This document shows, one piece after another, positions 10,845-20,308 of a stretch of 55,533 nucleotides of DNA (the first letter of the stretch is position 1; every line of letters begins with the position of its first letter). Position numbers and translations under genes: made by a program. The notes under the pieces were generated by a model that worked only from the letters and a program-made list of their open reading frames with translations, was not told where the DNA came from and searched no databases. Source of the DNA: Corallochytrium limacisporum (lineage: Eukaryota > Opisthokonta); contig PDIP01000056.1 in assembly GCA_002811645.1 (NCBI GenBank), positions 75,999 to 131,531 of the forward strand, read 5' to 3'.

Positions 10845-11180
10845 TTTTGGCCCAACATGATTTTAGCAAACACGAAATCAGATCACAGAACAATTGAGGT
10901 TTCTACTGGAGCCTTACATACGGCATAGTTCACAAACAAGCATATTCGTAGCATATTGTGGGTAGCATAATCAACATGGGTTCTTGCATTCCCCACGAGA
11001 TGTGCATATAGCATCACATTGGAGAGTGTACAAGAAGTCTTTGGCTTGACCACAATGCAACATCACATTTCTTCCTTTTTCCTAACCGTACATGATTGAC
11101 CTTCGTCATCAACAATTATAATAGTTACATATTCTATGCATAATATTGACAAAATGTGGTGTTTGGGGTTGTATACAACA
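10845..11180. other. Convergent gap between RPL23 and the LIM gene
   Basis: 336 bp of AT-rich sequence between two stop codons. It presumably holds both 3' UTRs. No coding sequence or structured RNA was recognised. Confidence 0.5.
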
Positions 11181-12461
11181 TCACTTTTCGACAACCTCAC
11201 CTTCTCCTTGTCCCCTGGTCGAAACGTCGCCGGCGAGGACAGTGCGGTCCTTCAGAATGTGGACCGAGTTCTCCTTATCATGTTTCATGCGGCATTCACG
11301 GTGCCACCATGTGCCATCGGGACCCATGTCACGTTCGGCATGGTACACAGTCTTTTGGCACTTGCCACAGGACGGCTGCTTTCCTGTGTTGACTTTAACC
11401 TGCCTACGCCACAGAGAGCCGCCAGTATTCATGGCTTGAGGGTCATACTCGTGGGCGCCAGTAGCCGCCCCCTTGATGCGAGTGTCAATACCTGGCTGAT
11501 CTGGGTTAATTGGTCCCTTCTCAGAGTTTTCCTTCACTTGGGCACTCTTCACCATACCAGCAATGCGCTTGGATTCACCATTGTGGGTGGCATCCCACGC
11601 ATCAGAACACTTCTGGCAGGCGGGGCCAGAGGGTAGAATGGAAATGGGATGGCTAGCATCAAGCTCAGTTTTGCAACCGTTGCAAACGAGACATTCGCGG
11701 TGATAGTGATGGTCGTCAAAGATAACGAATTCAGAAATGAGTTGCCCATGACAGGTAGAGCAGGTTGTGCTGAAAGTGGCCTGATAGCATTCCTGATGCC
11801 AGGGGGCACCTTGGTACCTGACGAAACTGAGTTCTTCAAATTGCTTGGTGCAGCCACCACACACAAAGCATTCCTTGTGATAGTGTGTTTTTTTGTCTTG
11901 CATGGTGATCTGTCCAGAAAAGATCTCCATTTTGCAGCTTTCGCACTTGTCGATACCATCGCTCTCTCCTGTGTCAGGGGAGTTCTTGCGGGCGGATTGA
12001 GCAGCAGGAGGTGGTGTTTTCAAAGATCCAGACTGTTTACGGGCCTTTAACTGCTCCAATTTCTCCTGGGAGTCACAGTTGGGGCACACTAAGTAACCTT
12101 CAAACGTGAAAAACGAAGACTCGATTTCCATGTCACAGCTGGCACACCGCACACATTCCGGATGGTAGTGGGTCTCGCCAATGATGACACTATCGCCCTT
12201 GATGGCAACGCCACAAGTGGGGCAGTCCTGATAGCTGAAGCAGCTTTGGTGAAATAGCCTTCCGATGTCGTCCTTTACGAACTGGGCCTCATCAGAGACT
12301 CCCGGCGCGATCGCTTTGCCACACTTGGCACAGTCGCCTGCCTTGTACTTCCTGGCATAGCAAGGTTTGCAGTAAACACCATTGTCGTCACGACCCAAAA
12401 CAGCGTCTCCATTCTCGCCGCCCTTGAGGCCGCAGTTGCACTGTTGACAAGTCAGTCCCAT
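11181..12461 (-). CDS. Multi-LIM-domain protein (three full LIM plus flanking half-fingers)
   Basis: 426 residues, intronless. Three canonical LIM double zinc fingers follow the C-x2-C...H-x2-C-x2-C-x2-C...C-x2-C pattern: about residues 81-131 (CPTC, HPEC, CASC, CPNC), 173-225 (CESC, HKEC, CGGC, HQEC) and 233-285 (CSTC, HREC, CNGC, CQKC). N-terminal to these are further Cys pairs (CQQC, CKPC, CAKC, HQSC) forming partial or diverged fingers. Near the C-terminus is a single CGKC...HREC half-finger, after a linker without cysteines. LIM proteins mediate protein-protein contacts, often in actin or adhesion complexes or the nucleus. No kinase, homeodomain or PET domain is present, so the exact family (CRP, paxillin or FHL type) cannot be named. 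Confidence 0.85.
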   Translation of the reverse strand: MGLTCQQCNCGLKGGENGDAVLGRDDNGVYCKPCYARKYKAGDCAKCGKAIAPGVSDEAQFVKDDIGRLFHQSCFSYQDCPTCGVAIKGDSVIIGETHYHPECVRCASCDMEIESSFFTFEGYLVCPNCDSQEKLEQLKARKQSGSLKTPPPAAQSARKNSPDTGESDGIDKCESCKMEIFSGQITMQDKKTHYHKECFVCGGCTKQFEELSFVRYQGAPWHQECYQATFSTTCSTCHGQLISEFVIFDDHHYHRECLVCNGCKTELDASHPISILPSGPACQKCSDAWDATHNGESKRIAGMVKSAQVKENSEKGPINPDQPGIDTRIKGAATGAHEYDPQAMNTGGSLWRRQVKVNTGKQPSCGKCQKTVYHAERDMGPDGTWWHRECRMKHDKENSVHILKDRTVLAGDVSTRGQGEGEVVEK

Positions 12462-12862
12462 GACTGTTAATCTCTCAAATCACAAATTTTCTGGTCTTTG
12501 ACTCGCCCATACGTATACACACGTGCAAGTGCACAAACTAGTTGTTGCAAAGAATAAACCATTCTTCTCTTGAAGGAGCTTGACCTTAATAGTTTGGCTC
12601 CGGCCAAGGTCACGGTACTATCAACTTTCAAATGTCTGCGTGAATTTTCTTCACGCGAACTGTCCCGTATCCCTGCCTCTTTGTGTGCGCAGAAGGAGGC
12701 TTCCTGTTTGGGTTGATTGGGTTTGGGTATCTAGGAGTTATTTTACAGTCATATTTAGATTACCGCTTTTCATCTGAAACAATCATTACCCCCCCCCGGG
12801 GGGGGACCCTCCTCCGTATACGCAGGCTTCGGACGAATCTCCAGCGGGTCCCCTTCAATTCG

Positions 12863-12904
12863 ACCAATCAGAGAGTTGCGTCCTGCCATGGGCCTCTGAT
12901 TGGT
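12863..12904. promoter_or_regulatory. Inverted pair of CCAAT boxes (NF-Y-type sites)
   Basis: ACCAATCAGAG at 12863-12873 and its exact reverse complement CTCTGATTGGT at 12894-12904, 31 bp apart from start to start, about three helical turns. NF-Y/HAP recognises CCAAT with just this flank (CCAATCA/G). The pair lies about 400 bp upstream of the LIM gene, which is the likely target. Inferred from sequence only. Confidence 0.5.
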
Positions 12905-13078
12905 TATGGTAGCCGATCCGTGAAGCAAATATTGGCGAAAGGAGAGTGCATTTCAGAGGGACCGGGAAAATCCTGCGGAACTGCAAGTCTCAGTACTGAC
13001 AAAGTTGGTGTCCAAATGTATAATACTGGTTAATCTGTTTATAGGCAGAACCATTGATATAAAGAATATTAGGAACGA

Positions 13079-13084
13079 TTTATT
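13079..13084 (-). terminator. Probable poly(A) signal of the disordered orphan gene
   Basis: AATAAA on the minus strand about 70 nt past the stop codon of the gene ending at 13151. Confidence 0.45.
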
Positions 13085-13150
13085 TATGAACAAAAACTTA
13101 ACGATACTGTGCTCGGTTGTGCATGTTTGTGTGCGCGCCCCAGCGGAACG

Positions 13151-15328
13151 CTACAGGATGTCTATCTCAGCATCTTCACCGTCGGAGGCGGCACGGATTT
13201 GCAGTACTTCTTCGTCTTTGAACCGCAGAACCGGTCGCTGACCCCCGTCGTAGTCAACAGAATTGCTCCGCTGTGCACGTTTCTTGATCTGCTGGCTGCT
13301 TCTCTGTCTCTGTTTGACACGTGACCTTGACTTACGCTTGGCTTCGTGGTCCCCAATCTGCGGTCGAACGTCGTGGATGCTGCGAGAGTTGCTTGAATGC
13401 CGCCTACTGCGCCTTGCACTCGTCATGGCAAGATCGTGGTGTGTGCTGCTGTGATCAAGGGACGACTTTCGCGGCTTCTTCGAAATAATATTTCCCATTA
13501 AGTCGCCGGCTGAGCTATTGCTGATCACATCCCATTCCTTAGCCTTTCGGTCCTTGTCGATGACGTTGACAGTACTATCACAGAGACCAAGTAGTTGCTG
13601 GCTGACGGCGCGAGATGTCGCTTTGTCGACAGTGCCAGTAATGTCTACCACAACATCCTCGGCATCTTCTGAGCGCTTGGACTTGGTTTCTACTGTAGTG
13701 GTCTCCGAGGCAGAGAGGTTCCCATTTCCCGAAGTGACATGCTTGCCCTCAATTGATGCAAGCAATTGTGCGGCAGCATCCCGGGTTCCAGGATCTTCCG
13801 CAATATCCATCCAATCACTGTCCATCTTGTTTGTGACCGAGACACTATCATTGACAGCGGGGATAGCCATGTTCGATGGTGCCGGAGAGGCCGCTCCTAT
13901 TGTTTTCGCATCCCGGAGAGCGTTATTAGGAAGGGAACGAAGACGCCGACGGCGCTCTCTAAAGACGCCCACTCCGTCAACACTCTTGGTTCGCACTAGA
14001 TCACCTGGCTGTCCAGCTCCCACTACACCGGCCACATGTGGTGCCTGCTCAACAAAATCACTTGAACCTGGCGTATCCTCCAAAATCGGAGGTGGAATCC
14101 GTGATCCAACACCCCAAATCAGAATACCGGCACTCTCACTAAGATAGTCGTTGTTGGCATCGTCAAACGACGATGGGCTGCGTTGAGAAAAGTTGTTCAC
14201 GTTCATATTCATGTCATCCACTCCCATACTCACGTAAGGGCCATGCAAGGCTGACAGCAGACCAGGGTGGCTTCCTGAAGTTTCATTGTACGGCGCACGC
14301 GGTGTGGACGAACTCAATTTCATCAGTGCCTCATTGTGCTTTGCTTTGAGGGGTGTTCCATGGATCACAGTCGGAGTGGTCTTCACGGGATCAGTGCCGA
14401 TGTCCTCCTTGGAGCTAACTGGATCCCTGAGACCCACAGGTGGCCAATCCAGCTTCATGTCCCGCATTTCATGGACAGGGAGATCGCTGCTGCTCCGATC
14501 AAGCCCCGTAGTGTACTGATCCGTTCCCGGTAGCAGGTCCATACTCCGAGCGGTGTCTGAAGATTGCATTTGACCGCCATTCCACGCAGTTGACATGTGT
14601 GGCACACCCTTAAGATCTAAGGGAATAATGCCAGCGAAATCTTGAAATGTTCGCTCGCGATCAAAATCAATATCGAGAGCTCCGAAGCTGTGCGCTGACG
14701 TGTACGACGAGTTATTATCAATTGCACTACCCATAACTCTCGGGCTACTTGCCGTTGATTCCGTTGCACTGGCACTGGTTGTTGTTGCTGTGGAGGCATC
14801 ACCATAGTATCCCATGGAAAATCCAGATCCATTCAGGCTGTTTCTGCTTCCATAACGACCACGTCGAGAACCTCTTAAACTTCCCCCAGGGCGTCCGAAA
14901 CCCGGCCCTAACGGTGGAACAGTCATAGCCATACTGCTTGCTGCTTTCGATCCTGGTGGTGTTGGTGTGGTGCTGCTCACGTCATATGAAGATCGTCCCC
15001 TGGGTCTGGTGCTTTGATTCTTGTTGTGGCCAACCAGATAGTCACCCGGTGTTACAGTACTCCATGTCGTTAATCCCATAATGTCCCCCATTTCAAGAGG
15101 GCGTCGCGGGTACATGCGACGTATCGGTCGCTGCTGTGGCCATTCTTGCGCCTGTGGCCTTAATTGGTTTGTTTTGTCGTACAGATTTGCAGGACTTGTC
15201 CTACGCAAATCGCTGGCAAGCGCGAGACCGCTGTCGTCGGCTGGGATTTCGCCCTGGTATGTGTTCTGCATTGAGCCCCATTCCATGGTCGCTGATAACT
15301 TCTGATTAAATTTGCAAGGTGTGCACAT
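13151..15328 (-). CDS. Disordered Ser/Arg/Gly-rich protein of unknown function
   Basis: 725 residues from the first ATG (15328); a second ATG at 15286 would give 711. The open frame begins slightly further upstream only with a GTG codon. I do not recognise a domain. The protein is low in hydrophobic residues and rich in Ser, Thr, Gly, Asp and Pro. A short Gly/Arg patch near residues 150-170 (GRPGGSLRGSRRGRYGSRNS) recalls RGG RNA-binding or methylation motifs. A very basic stretch near the C-terminus (KSRSRVKQRQRSSQQIKKRA) could be a nuclear localisation signal and is followed by an acidic tail. Many SP/TP and RxxS sites suggest phospho-regulation. Coding is supported by the length of the open frame and by regular codon usage. 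Nuclear or RNA-associated function is a guess. Confidence 0.65.
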   Translation of the reverse strand: MCTPCKFNQKLSATMEWGSMQNTYQGEIPADDSGLALASDLRRTSPANLYDKTNQLRPQAQEWPQQRPIRRMYPRRPLEMGDIMGLTTWSTVTPGDYLVGHNKNQSTRPRGRSSYDVSSTTPTPPGSKAASSMAMTVPPLGPGFGRPGGSLRGSRRGRYGSRNSLNGSGFSMGYYGDASTATTTSASATESTASSPRVMGSAIDNNSSYTSAHSFGALDIDFDRERTFQDFAGIIPLDLKGVPHMSTAWNGGQMQSSDTARSMDLLPGTDQYTTGLDRSSSDLPVHEMRDMKLDWPPVGLRDPVSSKEDIGTDPVKTTPTVIHGTPLKAKHNEALMKLSSSTPRAPYNETSGSHPGLLSALHGPYVSMGVDDMNMNVNNFSQRSPSSFDDANNDYLSESAGILIWGVGSRIPPPILEDTPGSSDFVEQAPHVAGVVGAGQPGDLVRTKSVDGVGVFRERRRRLRSLPNNALRDAKTIGAASPAPSNMAIPAVNDSVSVTNKMDSDWMDIAEDPGTRDAAAQLLASIEGKHVTSGNGNLSASETTTVETKSKRSEDAEDVVVDITGTVDKATSRAVSQQLLGLCDSTVNVIDKDRKAKEWDVISNSSAGDLMGNIISKKPRKSSLDHSSTHHDLAMTSARRSRRHSSNSRSIHDVRPQIGDHEAKRKSRSRVKQRQRSSQQIKKRAQRSNSVDYDGGQRPVLRFKDEEVLQIRAASDGEDAEIDIL

Positions 15329-16655
15329 CCAAAAGGACGTCACTTGGCCAAATAGTGTACCTACATCTCAGGACGCCACTTCAAACGTCTCCTTAAAGTT
15401 TGTACGCACGCTCTCGCCGCAAAAGCATAGAATTCTATCTTATTAACACGAGGCAAATTTTCCTTTGGCAGTTTCCTGATTCTAGTTCCCTTAAATAAGT
15501 GCAAACTAAATAAATAAAAAAAGAAAGGGACCACATATATATCCTTACCCGCTCAGGACGCCCTCCGGCAGTACTCCGACTCTCCTCCAGAAACCACGAA
15601 GATTCGGCGACGGGGTCTGAGAGCGGCGGCACACATAGTTTCACTATATTGGGCAACCGTGGCTGTCTTAGATGCGAAGCCTGTTTCGCAAAAATGGGGA
15701 GATCAGGCGGGGTCAGTGGGGTGCGCTGGACACACATTTGCAGTAATGGTAAAGGTTAGTGCTGTAGAAGAAAACCACGACGGTCCCACTAATGCAGCAG
15801 CTCAACTGCCCCGCCGGCCCCCGCAGGTTGAAGGGGAGAAATCATGAAAAGCCATGAGTGTGCCAAATCAGACGATTTGGGTACTGGCATTTTTTCTCAG
15901 CAGCAAGTAGTGGGTCGGGCCCTTTTCAACTGTCTCAATCCTTACCGCCTTCCCTACCTATCTCCACATCAATTTTTCTGGCTGCGCTGCCCCTCTCACC
16001 CAAGAAAAGGAGGGATCCAGTAGTGAATTTACTTTGCAATTGCGCTTATGCAACCCTTCCGCGGTCACCCTTTCTTCAGCATGAAATGTTGCTAGCCTTG
16101 GTGCATTGGCATGCACGGGAAAGTTACCTGCTCGGCGGTGAGCGCACTATGCTTGTGGTAGTAGTGCCTTGAAACATGTTGCGATCAGCTTCCCGGCGGG
16201 TTGCAACGCATCATCACTCGAGTACCGTCTCTCAGCAAAATTGAGTTCGCATCGTTGCCTGCCATCGTTGAGGAACGATTCACTTGATAAATCATTCCTA
16301 GTGAGAGCATTCTCTCGTAATCACCACTAATACAAAACAATTGATGTGCTTATGACCAGTGGATTTATCGCTTTTGAAGTGGTATATTCAATATTCGATA
16401 GCTTCAAATTTACTGTGCAAAGCTGAGCGCACAGTGGTCATCCAAGTTTAACCACGGCCCCCGAATTCAATGCTTCCATATTCAAAAATAAATGAGATCA
16501 TACTTTGACAGAAAATATTGACCATGAGGAACGGGCTCATATACTTGAATTAATCCAAACCATGATCATTGAATCAACAGACTTGCTAATTTAAATTGCA
16601 TGTATGTATGAATTCATATATTGAATCCGTCTGGTAGAAGTCCTTTAAATTGAAT
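15329..16655. other. Intergenic region without a recognised gene
   Basis: 1.3 kb between the start of the disordered orphan and the 3' end of the S28 peptidase. The right part is AT-rich, the left part has short GC-rich open frames with no family resemblance. It should contain the orphan's promoter and the peptidase's 3' UTR. No RNA gene was seen. Confidence 0.5.
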
Positions 16656-18236
16656 TCAGCTACACAAATCGTTACTATGTTCACAAAGCCATTTCGCAAC
16701 ATAGCGACCCATTTCGGACCTCATTTCATCAAGTCCTGCTGCTTCACCGTCAAACTTTTTATGCATATTTGCACAATGGGCGGATGCAGGATTGAAGGAA
16801 ATTGAGATGTGTGGACGATCGCTCTGAAGTATGCTAAGCGCGTGCCAAGGGTCGATGCCACCGTTTAGAAATAGGATATTGGAACCCGCAAACGCCTTAC
16901 CTCCGTAGCGACGATTGATCTCAGACGTGGGAGGACGATTCAATGATCCATACAAATCCTGGCAGAGTTGAAGCCAGTAATTCAGTGGACTATGTGTCCC
17001 GAAGATATCGTATTTTCCATGCATTTTGTCGGATCCATCTGTAGTCTGATAATAACCAAACTCGTAGCAGGTTTGCCAGAGCCAGCTGCGCTGTGCTGTG
17101 TAGGCGGGACTGCGCAGCATTCCCAGAGAGGCATCGTACGAGGTGTCTATGCACTTGCCTGGCGGCAAGTCAAAGAGCTTGTAGTAAGCGTGCGCCAGGG
17201 CGAGCAGATCGTTCTCTGGAGCAGTTCGGCCGAGGATAACATTGCAAAAATCCTCCACTGTAGGTTGACCAGGGATCTCCGCATTGTATTGAGTCATGCC
17301 CATGATGGTTCCAGCCAGGAAATCCATCAGCGAGGCATCATCGTCAACGTCAGGCTTCAATTCACAGACATTAAAGGCAGAGGCTAGAAGCCTGCGGTCT
17401 TCTGTGTCCCGGCGGTCATTGAGGATAATATCGATGGCACTGAATGCCTTGCGCACACGATCTTCACAAGCACCGCCCCCGTAGTATCGCAGGGCATGGG
17501 CCACCACCTCCAGGTACTGGTAAAAGTCAGTTTCGGCCTCCACAGGAGCACTGCTCGCAATGCTACCTATGGCCAAGTGCGGATACTTCAGTCGGTACCA
17601 CGCACTCAGATTGCCAGGGTAGCTCCCGCCAAACACAATGACTGGCGTAGACTTAGGCACATGGAAGTGCTCAAAGGCCCAGGCCTGGAAACGGGCCAAA
17701 TCCTCAAGTGCCTGTGCGCTGCTTAAGTATTCCAAGCTACGCACACTGAGATCTGGAAGTGGGCGTGATTCTCCATAGAAGCGGTGTTCAGGGGCTAGCA
17801 AGAGCGCACCGTGCTCTTCAGCCAAGTCGACATAGTATAGATTGGTAACATAACCCATGCCAATAGCGCCTTCCCCTCCAATTTGAATAAAGACAGGGCC
17901 AGTGTGGTTGTAGAAATCCGTGCGCCAGGCGAATCGTTGACTCCAACGACGTTCGTCGCTCAAATCAAAGTGATCCAGTCTCTGGTCATGATAAAAGTCC
18001 ATGCCCATCGTTTCATTGGAAGGCTTGTCTGACGAATTATTCATGACGAGAGAACTCTCCTTGAGGTCCCCTCGCTGTTCCAGCACATAGCTCACGCCAC
18101 CTCCAATGCCAAACACGTACGTGCCTGTGGCTTCCATATACGGCACAGAATCTTTGGGTCTGTGAATTGCCTCGCAGCTGGCTTGGGCAACAAAAGCCAC
18201 AAGTGCCAGCACGATAGAGCGATACATTCTTGACAT
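16656..18236 (-). CDS. Secreted or lysosomal serine carboxypeptidase, peptidase family S28 (PRSS16/PRCP-like)
   Basis: 526 residues beginning with a clear signal peptide (basic start, hydrophobic residues 7-18, then small residues before Cys). Family S28 features: DQRLDHF near residue 83, then GPVFIQIGGEG, APEHRFYGES and the nucleophile block GGSYPG with Ser205. The remaining triad residues are visible as Asp462 in NGGIDPWH and His487 in ASAHCANMH. Several NxS/T sequons (for example NHT and NLS) fit passage through the secretory pathway. S28 enzymes (lysosomal Pro-X carboxypeptidase, DPP7, thymus-specific PRSS16) cleave after proline or trim peptides in acidic compartments; exact specificity cannot be read here. 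Complete, intronless, divergent from PDCD2. Confidence 0.92.
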   Translation of the reverse strand: MSRMYRSIVLALVAFVAQASCEAIHRPKDSVPYMEATGTYVFGIGGGVSYVLEQRGDLKESSLVMNNSSDKPSNETMGMDFYHDQRLDHFDLSDERRWSQRFAWRTDFYNHTGPVFIQIGGEGAIGMGYVTNLYYVDLAEEHGALLLAPEHRFYGESRPLPDLSVRSLEYLSSAQALEDLARFQAWAFEHFHVPKSTPVIVFGGSYPGNLSAWYRLKYPHLAIGSIASSAPVEAETDFYQYLEVVAHALRYYGGGACEDRVRKAFSAIDIILNDRRDTEDRRLLASAFNVCELKPDVDDDASLMDFLAGTIMGMTQYNAEIPGQPTVEDFCNVILGRTAPENDLLALAHAYYKLFDLPPGKCIDTSYDASLGMLRSPAYTAQRSWLWQTCYEFGYYQTTDGSDKMHGKYDIFGTHSPLNYWLQLCQDLYGSLNRPPTSEINRRYGGKAFAGSNILFLNGGIDPWHALSILQSDRPHISISFNPASAHCANMHKKFDGEAAGLDEMRSEMGRYVAKWLCEHSNDLCS

Positions 18237-18977
18237 CTGCTATCACCACGGCCTCTGCAACGCCTTTCTGTTGCTTGTGGCGCCATAAAGTGTGACAATC
18301 CAATGTCACTCCGATTGTTGCGGATGAACGAATAAGTTGGAATAGGTTTGGAAGAACATCTTCACTTATTTGCTATCGTTACAAAAGGAGTGGAAAGTAC
18401 ACACTATGTCTCCTGTACACACACTCTGGTCACTAGCGTGTGTGGTAATGAATACTGTGCATTAGTTCCGGACATGGACCTTATTTCAGCCGCCACGGTC
18501 TCTCTTGCTCCGGTTTGCACGCACAGAAAAACTGCCGCTTTGGGAACCAACCAGGGGAAGCAATGCGTACAAGAGCAACAAAGAAAATGTCAAGACGGCG
18601 CGAGTCAGCGGGGAAGGAGAATGTCTTCGTCGCTCAATGAAATGGTTACAAGAGCAAGAACCATTTATCCAAACCGGGGAGATCCTAAGTCCCTACGTTC
18701 GCCCTCCCGTCCTCCCTGCCATTTTATTTCCAGCCGGCCCGCTTACAATAAACCCCCAACCCACCCACGCGACCCGCTTGATTGGTGTCAAGTGCACTGG
18801 CCACAGTAGCCTTCAGTTACTTGAAACTCAGGCCATGACACTGTTTGCGTATATGTCGCTTTGGGGATGGTAGGAGAAGGACAGTCCTCATAAATGACTT
18901 AGAAAATTCCGCTGAGGATAACGAGTATGACATAAATTCGTCCTACAGCTACAAGCGACGATATTAAGAAAGCAGCA
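18237..18977. other. Divergent intergenic region, S28 peptidase / PDCD2
   Basis: About 740 bp shared by two head-to-head promoters. A 153-codon plus-strand open frame here has low-complexity, family-less translation and is not called. One CCAAT box (inverted, ATTGG) lies near 18780-18786. Confidence 0.5.
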
Positions 18978-20216
18978 ATGTCAGGCAACTTTAACGGTCC
19001 TGATCTCGGGTTTGTTTTTGAGGTGGAAGACGAGAGGCTGTTGTCCGCATGTTTCTTTCCGTCGAAACTGGGAGGGAAACCCGCCTGGTTAGATCCTAGA
19101 GCGGCACCGAGTGCCAAGGATCTGACCTGCCGCAACTGCGATCGAATCATGCGGTTCATCCTTCAGATGTATGCACCTGTGGACTTGAGGCCGTCGTCTT
19201 TTCACCGCACTCTTTTCCTCTTTGCATGCAGTTCGCCACAGTGCTGTCGCTTGAACTGTGAGTCTGACAGTAACTTTGCCGCAGCAATAGTGATCAGACA
19301 ACAGTTGCCCAGAGTGAACGGTCTGTGGCCGGAGAGTCCCCCTGACTATGACAATCCGGCAGCCGCGGACGGTGTTACGTCTCCCGACCCTGAGCTGCAC
19401 ATGTGCGCAGTGTGCGGTATTCGTGCACCGCACGTCTGTGGACAGTGTAAGAAAGTCTACTATTGCAGTCGAGAGCACCAGAAGGAGCATTGGGAAGGAC
19501 TAAACGGACACAAGGAGCGTTGTGGCCAGCAGTCCGAGGAAGAGGCTGCCAAATGCACGTTGCACACATACCGCCAATTTGGTTTGGAGATGGAGGCAGA
19601 AGAAGAGTGTTTACCAGAGGGCACTACCCTAGAATCCATCCTTAAAAAGGACTTTGAAAATGACAGCGACGACGAAGACGACAATGAGGATGGAGTCACT
19701 GACGAGGCGGAAGGGCAGCGAATCATCGATGAATGGCTGGCAAAGCACAAGAAGAAGTCAAGAGACGACAAGAGCTTTGCAGAAGAGTTCGCCGATGAGA
19801 CCAAGGATGCTAAAGACTCTACGCTTATCGAGAAGGATGGTCCGGAAAAGGATCCAACATTTATCAATTTCTGCAATCGTACCAATATTGCACCTGATCA
19901 AATTATTAGATACCAGCGCGGGGCGGAGCCATTATGGCTGAACCGAGATACTGCAATGAAAGACGACGCGCCACCCTGCGAAAAGTGTGGCAAACGTCGA
20001 ATCTTTGAATGCTCTGTACTGCCGCAGGCGCTTCATTTCCTGTGCAAGGGCATTGAGCGCAGCCAATTGAGTGCCATCGATTGGGGCCAACTCACTATCT
20101 ATACTTGCGAAGACAGCTGCGGCGAGGCATCAGATTGCGAGACACTGACTGAGTTCGTGCACCGGCAGTTCCCGTCAGGCATGGGAAATTACTGGAAGCC
20201 TCCTGGTCAGCAGTAG
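18978..20216 (+). CDS. PDCD2: PDCD2/Zfrp8/Tsr4-family ribosome assembly chaperone
   Basis: 412 residues, intronless. The N-terminal block (FPSKLGGKPAWLDP, then a CxxC pair, LQMYAP and FHRTLFLFACSS) is the PDCD2_N signature. A MYND zinc finger follows at about residues 139-175 (CAVC, CGQC, YYCSREHQ, a final H and C). A strongly acidic insert (about 225-250) separates it from the PDCD2_C domain (residues 295-395: FINFCNRTNIAPDQIIRY, then CEKCGKRR and ECSVLPQALHFL). PDCD2/Tsr4 is a dedicated chaperone of ribosomal protein uS5 (RPS2) and supports 40S biogenesis. It converges on the CCDC24-like gene with only about 90 bp between stops. Confidence 0.95.
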   Translation: MSGNFNGPDLGFVFEVEDERLLSACFFPSKLGGKPAWLDPRAAPSAKDLTCRNCDRIMRFILQMYAPVDLRPSSFHRTLFLFACSSPQCCRLNCESDSNFAAAIVIRQQLPRVNGLWPESPPDYDNPAAADGVTSPDPELHMCAVCGIRAPHVCGQCKKVYYCSREHQKEHWEGLNGHKERCGQQSEEEAAKCTLHTYRQFGLEMEAEEECLPEGTTLESILKKDFENDSDDEDDNEDGVTDEAEGQRIIDEWLAKHKKKSRDDKSFAEEFADETKDAKDSTLIEKDGPEKDPTFINFCNRTNIAPDQIIRYQRGAEPLWLNRDTAMKDDAPPCEKCGKRRIFECSVLPQALHFLCKGIERSQLSAIDWGQLTIYTCEDSCGEASDCETLTEFVHRQFPSGMGNYWKPPGQQ

Positions 20217-20308
20217 TGAACAGTACCTTCAATCTTAAAGAACATACATGCTTTCTTGAATCATTCTCGGGTTGTGAGCCTCTAGTAGCTGGGTGTGATG
20301 ACAGTCCA

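Larger units (their letters stand above)
12462..13150. other. Intergenic region upstream of the LIM gene
   Basis: About 690 bp between the LIM start and the 3' end of the next minus-strand gene. It contains an inverted pair of CCAAT boxes, a self-complementary C9G8 run (12789-12805) and an AATAAA on the minus strand (13079-13084). No coding was recognised. Confidence 0.55.

Noticed and set aside
13518-14147. 209-codon open frame on the plus strand
   Set aside because: Antisense to the Ser-rich disordered orphan; translation is Ser/Arg/Thr-rich as expected of a shadow frame. Because the orphan itself has no homologue this choice is less secure than elsewhere, but the minus frame is three times longer.
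18348-18809. 153-codon open frame in the S28/PDCD2 promoter region
   Set aside because: Low-complexity translation, no conserved block, and it occupies the only space for two divergent promoters.
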